A stretch of DNA of 64,000 bases, taken from positions 124,001 to 188,000 of the forward strand of contig JAZQEF010000002.1 of assembly GCA_045538835.1 (NCBI GenBank), written 5' to 3'. The translations under genes and the position numbers were made by a program. Shown in pieces: positions 1-8,159 of the stretch. The notes beneath the pieces were generated by a model, which did not search any database, was not told the origin of the DNA, and saw only the letters and a list, made by a program, of their open reading frames with translations. Each line of letters opens with the position of its first letter. Position 1 is the first letter of the stretch. This DNA is from RGIG6165 sp045538835 (GTDB lineage Bacteria > Bacillota > Clostridia > Oscillospirales > Feifaniaceae).

Positions 1-140
1 ATATCGGGAATATTCTCTATTCTGACGGGTGCTTTTACAAGCACTGCAGCAGGAAGTATAGCAACAGCGGCATTTTTTGCACCGCTGACCGTAACTTCGC
101 CGAAAAGCGGATGCCCACCGTTAATTACATACTTATCCAA
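1..140 (-). CDS. murA: UDP-N-acetylglucosamine 1-carboxyvinyltransferase, N-terminal fragment
   Basis: Reading the minus strand from a TTG at 138-140 gives an N-terminus beginning MDKYVINGGHPLFGEV and continuing into a TVSGAKNAAVAILPA stretch, the hallmark start of MurA (EPSP-synthase-like fold). MurA transfers enolpyruvate from PEP to UDP-GlcNAc in the first committed step of peptidoglycan synthesis in the cytosol. Only about 46 codons are present; the rest, including the loop Cys that fosfomycin attacks, lies beyond position 1. The TTG is chosen because a GGAGG lies 10 nt upstream and an in-frame TGA lies between them, leaving no other start. It follows yycI in the same direction after a 166-nt gap with its own promoter and hairpins. 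Confidence 0.9.
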   Translation of the reverse strand, partial: MDKYVINGGHPLFGEVTVSGAKNAAVAILPAAVLVKAPVRIENIPD

Positions 141-306
141 ATATATTCACCCTCCGTTATTTAAAATGTTTTTGCCGAACACCCTGTTCGGTTGTGTAGA
201 GGTGTAAAGTTTTTCAACTTTACATATATTGTTAAGAGTTGTTTGTTTTCTTAATCTTATTTATTATAACATTATTTTTCAGAAATGTATAGAAAAATTT
301 AAAATA
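141..306 (-). promoter_or_regulatory. murA leader with putative promoter and two hairpins
   Basis: On the minus strand a TATAAT preceded by TG (extended -10) lies near 262-267. Two hairpins follow: GTAAAGTT/AACTTTAC closed by a GAAA tetraloop (204-223) and CCGAACA/TGTTCGG (175-191). Neither has a proper U-tract, so they look like leader structure rather than terminators. The -35 is weak. Function unknown. Confidence 0.4.
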
Positions 307-1134
307 TTATTCGATAATCTGACCTGTACTTAAATCATATTTAAACTCATACTCATCTGTCTCTATGACATACATCGGCGTGAATGCGATTTCGGGATAA
401 TTTTCACTCGCCACATATGTAAGTGTCATGGTTTCTATTTTCATTTCTTCATCATCCAGCGCGCCTGCTATGGCAAAGAGCACATTTACCGAATTTGAAA
501 AATCAGTCGCTATCTCGCTTGCCGCAGAACCTATGAGAAGTTTACCGCTTGCGCGGGCAACTTTCTTGCCGACTATCTCAACCTCCGTGATATAGTCCTC
601 AATGGGCAATTTATTTTTATAACGCTGTACTGTAAAGGTGAAACCTTTTTCAGTCTCGTTATACTCAGTTATTTTAAAATCCGCCGACGAAAGCCCCGAT
701 ATCTCAACAAATGTTTTTGTGAGAGACTGCGCCCTTCTCCTGCTGACATCTTCCTTTTCATCTGTATCCGACACGATATATTCAAAAGTTCCGTCATTAA
801 AAACGGTTAGTTTATTATTGCCGAACGAATATACATTTCCGTCTTGAGTGACAGACAGCGTAACTTCACTGTCGCCCGCAAGTTTATTTGCAAAAGTCCC
901 ATATTCATCCGCCGCGCCCGTTGTTATTACTATCGGCTCGACAGGTCTTTTCTGCGGTATGTCATCCGCCGATATGAGTATTCCCCTTGCCTCAAGTGAC
1001 TTTGATGCCTGCTGTACATAACTGTCGGATATATAGTCCCGGTCGCGCTCTGTATCATACAGTTCATAAGCGAGATAACCGTTTACAAGTATAAGCAACG
1101 CCAAGAGGAGTGTCTTTACTCTATGCCAGTCCAT
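307..1134 (-). CDS. yycI: YycI-like regulator of WalK
   Basis: 275 aa with an N-terminal MDWHRVKTLLLALLILVNGY segment, the short cytoplasmic tail plus single membrane helix typical of YycI (WalI), followed by an extracytoplasmic domain. In Bacillus, YycI and YycH form a membrane complex with WalK and restrain its activity. The gene starts 3 nt after yycH stops and is the fourth gene of the walR-walK-yycH-yycI operon, so it is probably cotranscribed and coupled. Sequence identity to characterised YycI seems low outside the N-terminus; the assignment rests on that motif and on gene order. Confidence 0.8.
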   Translation of the reverse strand: MDWHRVKTLLLALLILVNGYLAYELYDTERDRDYISDSYVQQASKSLEARGILISADDIPQKRPVEPIVITTGAADEYGTFANKLAGDSEVTLSVTQDGNVYSFGNNKLTVFNDGTFEYIVSDTDEKEDVSRRRAQSLTKTFVEISGLSSADFKITEYNETEKGFTFTVQRYKNKLPIEDYITEVEIVGKKVARASGKLLIGSAASEIATDFSNSVNVLFAIAGALDDEEMKIETMTLTYVASENYPEIAFTPMYVIETDEYEFKYDLSTGQIIE

Positions 1135-1137
1135 AAA

Positions 1138-2499
1138 TCAATCCTCCCAGTAAAACAAATAGTCGGGTATCATGGGGGTATCACCCTTATACGCTATTCT
1201 TATTTTGTTTAATACACCGCTGCGATTTGCATACAGCCGGATAAAGTTCTCAAGACTCTCAAGTTCGATCTGCTGTTGTGAATATGCATAACTTTCAAGC
1301 AGGATATCTGCAGACACAAAATAACCGTTTCGGTAAACAAGCCTTGCCGATGTGTCTGAATTTTTTATAGATATACCGTTTACACAGTATTCAAACTCTG
1401 TCACATATCCCTTTAACTCACTGTCATAATAGGCGTTTTTCAGGCGCACCGATGCTTCGCCGCCCAGAAGTTCTTTTTCAAAAGATGATAAAAACTTCTG
1501 CGATGCTATTATGACATCACGCACAAAGTAACCTTTTTCTCCTGCCTGTCCTATATAGTTTGCCAGAGAAATGCCCCCGTTATCCTGATACGCCCCAAAT
1601 GTTATTCTTCCGTCAGTCTGCGCCATGATACTTCTTAAATTTTCAACATAGATTACCGAGCCGTCCTCTTTAATCTCATTGTTAAGTGAGCCTGAGTTTA
1701 TCCCGAAATTTGTCAGTACCGCAGAAAGATTTGCAAAGGAATAGTTACCTGCTTCTGCATTATAAAGTTTATTGCTTTTTTCAAGCAGCGGCAAGGCTAT
1801 CTGTCCGACAGGCACGGCACTTCCGCCCTTAACTTTAACCTCGGACAAAATCGCATCAAGTGCTGAAATATCAGTTGTTTCCATACCGCCTATATCAGAA
1901 ACATTTATGTCTGAGTTTCCCTTAACGGTTTCAAAAACATATGTCTCTTCACCATCGGTAAATACAGCGTTTATATTCCCGTCAGCATCATAAATATACA
2001 GTCTTTCCATAAGCAGATCTCCTGCATTTGATGCCTTGTTTGCAGATATCCTGCAAAGTATGTCAAGCGGTATCTTTCTGCCGAAGTCAACCAGCACCCC
2101 GTCGTTTTGTGTATAAGTTTCAAAACCGTTCTCGCTGTGAGTTACGGCACCCGCAATAAACTTTGATATAGTGTCACCGATTGCATCATATGACGAAATT
2201 ATAAGGTTTTCATCAGCAAATGCGCTTAACTGCACACCGTTTTCTTTAACTGTTATACTGTATGGATATACAAGTGCGCTTTCCGAAAACTCGCTTTGCG
2301 TACTGACCGTTCCCTTTTCAAAATACTTTGCAAGATACGGCAGACCAAGCCCTGTGAAGAATGAACTTTCATTCTTTACAACGCTTCCCGTACCTGTCGA
2401 AAATATGTCCGACAGCATAAGTCTTGCCGTCATCACAAGCATGGATGCCGTAAGAAGTATTATGAGAATTGTCTTGATGGGTTCAAGAATACGCTTCAT
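1138..2499 (-). CDS. yycH: YycH-like regulator of WalK
   Basis: 453 aa with one N-terminal membrane helix (about residues 10-30, IKTILIILLTASMLVMTARL) and a large extracytoplasmic region, the YycH layout. The ATG overlaps the walK stop by 4 nt (ATGA), indicating translational coupling. In B. subtilis YycH acts with YycI to inhibit the WalK kinase. I see no catalytic motif. The call depends mainly on position and topology, with supporting N-terminal similarity (KTILIILL and LSDIF segments are common in the family). Confidence 0.78.
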   Translation of the reverse strand: MKRILEPIKTILIILLTASMLVMTARLMLSDIFSTGTGSVVKNESSFFTGLGLPYLAKYFEKGTVSTQSEFSESALVYPYSITVKENGVQLSAFADENLIISSYDAIGDTISKFIAGAVTHSENGFETYTQNDGVLVDFGRKIPLDILCRISANKASNAGDLLMERLYIYDADGNINAVFTDGEETYVFETVKGNSDINVSDIGGMETTDISALDAILSEVKVKGGSAVPVGQIALPLLEKSNKLYNAEAGNYSFANLSAVLTNFGINSGSLNNEIKEDGSVIYVENLRSIMAQTDGRITFGAYQDNGGISLANYIGQAGEKGYFVRDVIIASQKFLSSFEKELLGGEASVRLKNAYYDSELKGYVTEFEYCVNGISIKNSDTSARLVYRNGYFVSADILLESYAYSQQQIELESLENFIRLYANRSGVLNKIRIAYKGDTPMIPDYLFYWED

Positions 2500-4253
2500 T
2501 TATGCTTCCTTAATGTTACTGTGACTGTAGTTCCTCTTCCGACTGAACTTTCCATTTTTATCGTTCCGCCGTGAGCCTCGACTATCTCTTTTGCAATGGA
2601 GAGACCGAGACCTGTGCCGCCCTGCTCTCTTGAACGGGCTTTGTCCACCCTGTAAAATCTCTCAAATATGTGCTTTAAGTTCTCCTCAGGTATGCCCATA
2701 CCGTTGTCTTTTACGGTAAATACGATATTGTCGTCGTGCTCTGATGCGATAATGTTTATCTCGCCGCCGTCAGGCGTGTATTTTACCGAGTTTGAAACGA
2801 TATTTACAAGCACCTGTTCTATTCTGCCCTTATCACCGAGTACGGGCGCCATATCCTCTTTAACCTCATACCTGATATTCTGGTTATGTTTGTCCGCCTC
2901 GATCTTCATTGCATTGTAGACATCGATGACCGCTTCCTCAGCCGAGAAAGGTGTCATTACAACATCCATCTTCTTGTTGTCAAGACGGGAGAGAACAAGC
3001 AGGTCTTTAACTATGCTTATCATACGGTCAGTCTCACTGAGTACGACACCGAGGAACTGCGCTTTGTCAGCCTCCTCCATATCGCTGTTTTCGACGACCG
3101 TTTCGGTATAACTCTTAACATTGGTAAGCGGAGTGCGAAGTTCGTGAGATACATTTGCAATAAATTCACGGCGTGAACGGTCAATTTCAGCCTGTTCCGT
3201 AATATCATGAATAACCGCAATTATGCCCCTGCCCTTGTTGCCGTGTGAAAAATCGGCAAAGTCGCATTTATATACTTTTTCATTTATTGCTATCTCACTT
3301 GTGAAGGTGCCGTTTGTCAGTTTTTCCTGCATCTCTTCAAAGTTTACATCGGTATACTCAAAGAATACGGCTTCAAATGTCGCCGCGCCTACAATATAGG
3401 GCCTGCCGAGTATCCCGCTCGCCGTTTCGTTTATGTGCAGAAGCATACCCCTGTCATCAAAGGCAACAACGCCGTCTGTCATATAAAGGAATATGGTGGA
3501 TAGTTTTTCCCTCTCGTCCTCGATTTTTGAAAGCGTGGTTTCAAGCACCTGCGCCATGTCGTTAAAACTTTCCGAGAGCATACCTATCTCATCTTTCGAG
3601 GCAGAATCAATGTGGTACGAGAAGTCACCCTCCTGTATTTTTTTAACGCTCTTTGTGATGTTTTTAATAGGTCTTGATATCGCACCTGCCAATATGAAAC
3701 TGAGCAAAAACGCGATAAATATCGCAATTACCACCGTTTTGATGATAAGAATGATCATCACCCATAAAAGATCGCGTACTTCCTCTTTTGTATCTCTTAT
3801 ATAGATGATAAACGTCTTGCCGCCGTCAGACGTTATCTTCTTTGCATAGTCCATATATCCTTCGCTTCTGGGCGTCTGCGTATTGCCGCCGCCGCTCATA
3901 ACCGAGAGCATATTTTCCGTCTTTACAAGAGCCTGTCCGAGCTGCTGGTTTGTTCCGGAAATGAGATTTCCTTCTTCACTTAATATATACATATTCCTGT
4001 ATGTATCAAGACCAAGCTGCGACGAATATACCGAGAGAACGTTAAAAAGTTCCTCTCCGCTTTCATCGGCATTTGCCGAATCATTTATCTGTGTCAGCAC
4101 AGTACCCGAAAAGAAACTGTCCATCTGACTTAAAAAGTCCTGTGCATAAAACGAGCCGACGGAGTTTACAAGAACAACACCGACAACGGACATTGACAGC
4201 ACCGACAAAAGTACAAGTATGAGCACCATTTTAGCCTGTAAGCCTTTAAACAT
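2496..4253 (-). CDS. walK: Sensor histidine kinase WalK
   Basis: 585 aa. Visible in order: membrane helix 1 (about 8-31), extracytoplasmic sensor region (32-160), membrane helix 2 (163-192), HAMP linker (193-245), PAS-like domain (250-345), HisKA with phospho-acceptor His370 in NVSHELRTPL, and a HATPase with N-box NIVSNSVKY (483-492), DNGMGIP and GGTGLGLSI. It phosphorylates WalR to control cell-wall metabolism genes. I start at the ATG at 4251-4253, preceded by GGAGGGG; longer in-frame starts would run into walR. The gene begins 22 nt after walR ends and overlaps yycH by 4 nt. PAS plus HAMP with a large external loop is the WalK architecture rather than that of PhoR. Confidence 0.92.
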   Translation of the reverse strand: MFKGLQAKMVLILVLLSVLSMSVVGVVLVNSVGSFYAQDFLSQMDSFFSGTVLTQINDSANADESGEELFNVLSVYSSQLGLDTYRNMYILSEEGNLISGTNQQLGQALVKTENMLSVMSGGGNTQTPRSEGYMDYAKKITSDGGKTFIIYIRDTKEEVRDLLWVMIILIIKTVVIAIFIAFLLSFILAGAISRPIKNITKSVKKIQEGDFSYHIDSASKDEIGMLSESFNDMAQVLETTLSKIEDEREKLSTIFLYMTDGVVAFDDRGMLLHINETASGILGRPYIVGAATFEAVFFEYTDVNFEEMQEKLTNGTFTSEIAINEKVYKCDFADFSHGNKGRGIIAVIHDITEQAEIDRSRREFIANVSHELRTPLTNVKSYTETVVENSDMEEADKAQFLGVVLSETDRMISIVKDLLVLSRLDNKKMDVVMTPFSAEEAVIDVYNAMKIEADKHNQNIRYEVKEDMAPVLGDKGRIEQVLVNIVSNSVKYTPDGGEINIIASEHDDNIVFTVKDNGMGIPEENLKHIFERFYRVDKARSREQGGTGLGLSIAKEIVEAHGGTIKMESSVGRGTTVTVTLRKHK

Positions 4254-4275
4254 ATGTCCCCTCCATAAGCATTGC

Positions 4276-4965
4276 TTAACCCCCGAAATAGTATCCGAGA
4301 CCTCGTTTTGTTTTGATATACTGCGGTTCTGACGGATCGTCCTCAAGTTTTTCCCTAATGCGCCTTATCATAACATCGACCGCCCTTACATCACCGAAAT
4401 AGCCATCATATCCCCAGACTTCACTCATAAGGTCCTCTCTCGAATAGACCTTTCCGCTGTTCTGAGCAAGAAAGTTCACAAGCGCAAACTCTTTGCCTGA
4501 GAGTTCTATCATTGTTCCGCCCTTGGATATTGAGTAGTTGTTCATATCTATTGTAAGGTCTCCGAAAACGGTCGATTTCGTCTGAGACGTATACTCTGCC
4601 GTACGGCGCAGATTTGCCTTTACTCTTGCAGTGAGTTCCTGTATGCCAAAAGGCTTTGTAATATAGTCGTCTGCACCGAGTTCAAGCCCTTTTACCTTGT
4701 CATCCTCTTCAACTCTTGCAGTAAGCATTATTATCGGCACAGTCGATACTTCGCGGACCTTCTTAAGTATCTCCCAACCATCCATACCAGGAAGCATGAC
4801 ATCAAGAAGCACAAGATCGGGCTTTTCTTCTATTGCCTTCTTAGCGCCGTCAATTCCGTCATAAGCGGTCAGTGTATCATATCCTGCCTTTTTTAAATTG
4901 AATACTACAATATCGGATATTGTCTTTTCATCTTCTACAACAAGTATTCTTTTTTTATCAGACAT
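4276..4965 (-). CDS. walR: Response regulator WalR (OmpR/PhoB family)
   Basis: 229 aa. Receiver domain (1-120) with acidic pocket VVEDE, phospho-acceptor Asp55 in LLDVMLPGMDGWE, conserved Thr in MLTAR and Lys in DDYITKPF; C-terminal winged helix (130-229) ending IKTKRGLGYYF. First gene of the walR-walK-yycH-yycI operon, which governs autolysins and wall homeostasis in Bacillota and is usually essential. The ATG at 4963-4965 has a GGAG 8 nt upstream; a TTG further upstream at 4983 would swallow that site, so I reject it. A weak TTTAAT-N17-TATAAT promoter lies upstream in the divergent intergenic region. Confidence 0.94.
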   Translation of the reverse strand: MSDKKRILVVEDEKTISDIVVFNLKKAGYDTLTAYDGIDGAKKAIEEKPDLVLLDVMLPGMDGWEILKKVREVSTVPIIMLTARVEEDDKVKGLELGADDYITKPFGIQELTARVKANLRRTAEYTSQTKSTVFGDLTIDMNNYSISKGGTMIELSGKEFALVNFLAQNSGKVYSREDLMSEVWGYDGYFGDVRAVDVMIRRIREKLEDDPSEPQYIKTKRGLGYYFGG

Positions 4966-5038
4966 TACAATATCTCCAATCAATATAATTTTCCATTATT
5001 TATTATATACTATATTTACTGTAAATTAAATAAAAAGT

Positions 5039-5067
5039 TTGCATGAAAAGTCTTTTTATGTCATAAT
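5039..5067 (+). promoter_or_regulatory. sigma-A-type promoter of the E2-like gene
   Basis: TTGCAT (5039-5044), 17-nt spacer, CATAAT (5062-5067). It lies in the walR/E2-like divergent intergenic region and points right. Confidence 0.6.
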
Positions 5068-5100
5068 ATGTATATATAAAAGAGGGATGGTAAACAATTT

Positions 5101-5952
5101 ATGGCTAAAGAAGGCAGAAAAATCAAAAGCACTCCCCCAATGGATATTGTCGGAAACTACATTATGCCCGACAGAGATGCAGCATCAAATTACTTTATTG
5201 AAACTTTCGACATAGGCGAATGTGAAAAGTACATCAAGCGCAAACGTGAAGAAGGTCTGAAAGGTTTTGGTATGCTCCACATTTTTGCCGCTGCATATGT
5301 AAGAACTGTTTCACAGCGTCCCGGCATCAACCGTTTTATAAGAGGTCAGAAGAGGTATGCCCGAAACGGTGTTGACATATCAATGACCATAAAAAAATCA
5401 CTTACACTTGATGCTCCAGAGACCTGTATCAAAGTCTTTGCAGACCCTGCAGATACCGCAGAGGACATCTATAACAAGATGAATGCGCTCATCACCGACA
5501 ATAAAGATATGGAAACCTCAAACGGTCTTGACGGTATAGTAAAGGTACTCAACTACATACCGGGTATATTCTTAAAATTCACCGTATGGTTTTTAAAACT
5601 TCTCGACTACTTCGGTCTGCTGCCCAGAGCACTCACTAAAGAGAGTCCGTTTCACGCCTCTATCTACATTACAAATATGGCATCTCTCGGCGTTAAACCC
5701 GTTTTCCACCACCTGTATGATTTCGGTACACTTCCCGTATTTATGGGTATCGGCGCCAAGTATGAAAAGCACGAACTCGATGCAGAGGGAAATGTGGTAA
5801 CAAAGCGCTGTATGGATATGTCAATAGTATGTGACGAGCGTATTTGTGACGGTCACTACTATGCATCCGCATTCAAATACTTAAGAAATATTATGAAACA
5901 TCCCGAAGTGCTCGACAATCCCCCCGAAAAAGTGGTTGAGGATATGAGATGA
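5101..5952 (+). CDS. 2-oxoacid dehydrogenase E2-like acyltransferase (CAT fold), altered active site
   Basis: 283 aa resembling the C-terminal catalytic domain of dihydrolipoamide acyltransferases and chloramphenicol acetyltransferase. There is no lipoyl or E1/E3-binding domain, and no E1/E3 genes lie nearby. The C-terminus contains D245-E-R-I-C-D-G251 where the family has DHRxxDG, so the catalytic His is replaced by Glu246 while the Asp-Gly is kept. A hydrophobic stretch around 172-190 (YIPGIFLKFTVWFLKLLDYF) could touch the membrane. Monocistronic, ending in a strong terminator. It may be a non-catalytic or re-purposed relative; the substrate cannot be named. The ATG lies 10-15 nt from a GAGGGATGG site. 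Confidence 0.75.
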   Translation: MAKEGRKIKSTPPMDIVGNYIMPDRDAASNYFIETFDIGECEKYIKRKREEGLKGFGMLHIFAAAYVRTVSQRPGINRFIRGQKRYARNGVDISMTIKKSLTLDAPETCIKVFADPADTAEDIYNKMNALITDNKDMETSNGLDGIVKVLNYIPGIFLKFTVWFLKLLDYFGLLPRALTKESPFHASIYITNMASLGVKPVFHHLYDFGTLPVFMGIGAKYEKHELDAEGNVVTKRCMDMSIVCDERICDGHYYASAFKYLRNIMKHPEVLDNPPEKVVEDMR

Positions 5953-5955
5953 TCC

Positions 5956-5982
5956 AAAGGGGCAGCAAAGCTGCCCCTTTTG
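5956..5982 (+). terminator. Intrinsic terminator after E2-like gene
   Basis: Perfect 11-bp stem AAAGGGGCAGC/GCTGCCCCTTT with a 3-nt loop, followed by TTTTGT. Confidence 0.9.
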
Positions 5983-6012
5983 TCATATATCCACAAATTA
6001 TTAAAAAAGTGG

Positions 6013-6041
6013 TTGATTATTGGCAGTCTGTTTGCTATACT
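6013..6041 (+). promoter_or_regulatory. Promoter of the lysine riboswitch transcript
   Basis: TTGATT (6013-6018), 17-nt spacer, TATACT (6036-6041) with a TG one base upstream (extended -10). Start expected near 6048, just ahead of the aptamer. Confidence 0.8.
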
Positions 6042-6051
6042 TTTTGTGTGA

Positions 6052-6218
6052 ACAGATAGAGGTGCGTGCTTCATAAGTAGTGCGGAAAACAGTCAGGACA
6101 CGGCTGCGTATGAAAGGGGATCACGCCGAAGCGGTTATTTCTGCGTATCCTTTTGAAATTTCCGCTGGTGTATTGCAAAACATGTAATACACTGTCACAT
6201 ATTGTGGAGCGCTATCTA
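6052..6218 (+). promoter_or_regulatory. Lysine riboswitch (L box) aptamer
   Basis: P1 pairs AGATAG (6054-6059) with CTATCT (6212-6217). Inside are the L-box signatures AGAGGTGCG just after the 5' P1 strand, GCCGAAGCGG near 6125-6134, and TGGAGCGCTATCT at the 3' end. The element fills the gap between a strong promoter and a terminator ahead of an NhaC-type transporter. NhaC-like LysW transporters are known L-box targets in Bacillota. In the family, lysine binding stabilises P1 and favours the terminator. A covariance-model match (Rfam lysine riboswitch) would be decisive. Confidence 0.88.
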
Positions 6219-6233
6219 TGGTCAGGCATATTC

Positions 6234-6264
6234 AGGGACTGTGATATCTCCACAGTCCTTTTTG
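6234..6264 (+). terminator. Riboswitch expression-platform terminator
   Basis: AGGGACTGTG (6234-6243) pairs with CACAGTCCTT (6251-6260) and is followed by TTTTTG. It lies 17 nt after the aptamer P1 and before the gene's ribosome binding site AAGGAG. Confidence 0.9.
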
Positions 6265-6294
6265 TTTGCAATTTATTAATAAGGAGAATAAAAA

Positions 6295-8115
6295 ATGAAA
6301 ACAAACACAGTAAGACGCATAATTTCACTTATGCTCATCTGTATGGTCATTTTCTCGGTTTTCGGTATGAATGCTTTTGCAGCTCCGGACCCTGTGGACC
6401 GTACTTCATTTGTCGTTACTGTTGACAACGAAAATGTAGAGTATGACCTTACAGACGCAGATTCCGCACTTTCCTATGTTGATGGTGATAGTGATAGCGG
6501 TTACGGATATGCTAACAACTACCAGAATGACCCCGACTTTAAATCACACATCGATACTGCTATTGCCAAAGTGAGAGAATCGGTAAGCCAGTATGCAACA
6601 TTCTGGTCACTTATCCCCCCGATAATTGCCATTGTACTTGCTCTTATCACCAAAGAAGTGTATTCATCACTCTTCCTTGGTATACTTGCAGGCGGCATTA
6701 TCTACTCAAACTTCAATTTTGAGACAACGGTTGTCCATGTTTTCCAGGACGGTTTCATAAACACCGTTGCAGATTCTTACAACATCGGAATTATCATCTT
6801 CCTTGTACTTCTGGGCGCGCTTGTTTCAATGATGAACAAGGCCGGCGGCTCTGCAGCATTCGGAAGATGGGCAACAAAACACGTCAAAACAAGAGTAGGC
6901 GCTCAGCTTATGACTATCGCACTGGGCGTACTTATTTTCATCGACGACTATTTCAACTGCCTTACAGTCGGCTCAGTAATGCGCCCTGTTACAGACAAGC
7001 AGAATATTTCAAGAGCTAAACTCTCATATCTTATTGATGCTACTGCAGCTCCCGTCTGTATTATCGCCCCCATTTCATCATGGGCTGCTGCTGTTGCTGG
7101 TTTTGCAAAGGGTGCAGGCGCTGACAGCGGTATATCCCTCTTTATACAGGCTATTCCATACAACTTCTATGCGCTTCTCACTATCGTAATGATGATTTAT
7201 CTTGCACTATCAAAATCAGACTTTGGTCCGATGAAAAGTCATGAAGATAATGCTAAAAACGGTGACATCTTCACAACCGGTGAAGAAGTTGTCGAAGGTT
7301 CATTTGAAAAAGCAAACCCCAAGGGCAGAGTTCTCGACCTTGTACTTCCTGTTATATTCCTCATCATTGCCTGCGTTGTAGGTATGATTTACTCAGGCGG
7401 TTTCTTTACTGCAGGTGAAGAAGGCTACAGAAACATTATAACGGCATTCTCCAACAGCGATGCTTCTGTTGGTCTTGTATTCGGTTCGTTTGTAACCCTT
7501 ATAGTTGCAGTAATTTACTTCCTTATCAGAGGAGTAATTTCTTTCAAGGACTGCATGGCTTCTATTCCCGATGGCTTTAAGGCAATGGTTCCCGCTATAC
7601 TTATTCTCGTATGCGCTTGGACACTTAAGACAATGACTGACAGTCTTGGTGCTAAGATATTCATTTCTCAGCTTATCGAAGGTTCTGCAGGTTCACTCCA
7701 GTTGTTCTTACCTGCTATCATCTTCCTTATTGCTGTCGGCCTTTCATTCTCAACAGGAACATCATGGGGCACATTCGGTATTCTCATCCCGATTGTTCTT
7801 TCGGTATTCAGTGCTGTCGACGGTCCTATCACAATAATCGCCATTTCAGCTTGTATGGCAGGTGCTGTATGCGGTGACCACTGCTCGCCCATCTCCGACA
7901 CCACTATCATGGCTTCGGCAGGCGCTCAGTGCAACCATATCAACCATGTTTCAACTCAGCTTCCCTATGCAATGACAGTTGCTGCAGTTTCGTTCGTATC
8001 CTACATCATCGCAGGCTTCGTTCAGAGTTGGATCATAGCACTTCCCATAGGAATTATTCTTATGCTTGCAACACTTGTTATAATAACCAAAATCACCAAC
8101 AAAAAGGCTGCATAA
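6295..8115 (+). CDS. lysW: NhaC-type antiporter family protein, probable lysine transporter
   Basis: 606 aa. N-terminal signal peptide (1-29, ending AFA-AP), then an acidic extracytoplasmic segment (30-95), then about 12 membrane helices with NhaC-family motifs such as FIDDYFNCLTVGSVMRP and a GDHCSPISDTT signature. NhaC members were described as Na+/H+ antiporters, but the upstream lysine riboswitch points to lysine uptake or exchange, as proposed for LysW. RBS AAGGAG; terminator directly downstream. The secreted N-terminal extension is unusual for a polytopic transporter. The transported substrate is inferred from regulation, not from residues. Confidence 0.85.
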   Translation: MKTNTVRRIISLMLICMVIFSVFGMNAFAAPDPVDRTSFVVTVDNENVEYDLTDADSALSYVDGDSDSGYGYANNYQNDPDFKSHIDTAIAKVRESVSQYATFWSLIPPIIAIVLALITKEVYSSLFLGILAGGIIYSNFNFETTVVHVFQDGFINTVADSYNIGIIIFLVLLGALVSMMNKAGGSAAFGRWATKHVKTRVGAQLMTIALGVLIFIDDYFNCLTVGSVMRPVTDKQNISRAKLSYLIDATAAPVCIIAPISSWAAAVAGFAKGAGADSGISLFIQAIPYNFYALLTIVMMIYLALSKSDFGPMKSHEDNAKNGDIFTTGEEVVEGSFEKANPKGRVLDLVLPVIFLIIACVVGMIYSGGFFTAGEEGYRNIITAFSNSDASVGLVFGSFVTLIVAVIYFLIRGVISFKDCMASIPDGFKAMVPAILILVCAWTLKTMTDSLGAKIFISQLIEGSAGSLQLFLPAIIFLIAVGLSFSTGTSWGTFGILIPIVLSVFSAVDGPITIIAISACMAGAVCGDHCSPISDTTIMASAGAQCNHINHVSTQLPYAMTVAAVSFVSYIIAGFVQSWIIALPIGIILMLATLVIITKITNKKAA

Positions 8116-8125
8116 AAACAAAATT

Positions 8126-8156
8126 AACCCCCTGTCGCTTGACAGGGGGTTGTTTT
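8126..8156. terminator. Bidirectional terminator
   Basis: 11-bp perfect stem AACCCCCTGTC/GACAGGGGGTT with loop GCTT, A-rich upstream and TTTT downstream. It separates the convergent lysW-like and AEC transporter genes. Confidence 0.92.
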
Positions 8157-8159
8157 AAT

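Noticed and set aside
3020..4128. Long plus-strand frames opposite walK, yycH, rpoB, fusA and dnaK
   Set aside because: They are antisense shadows of well-recognised genes, with no family motif or ribosome binding site.
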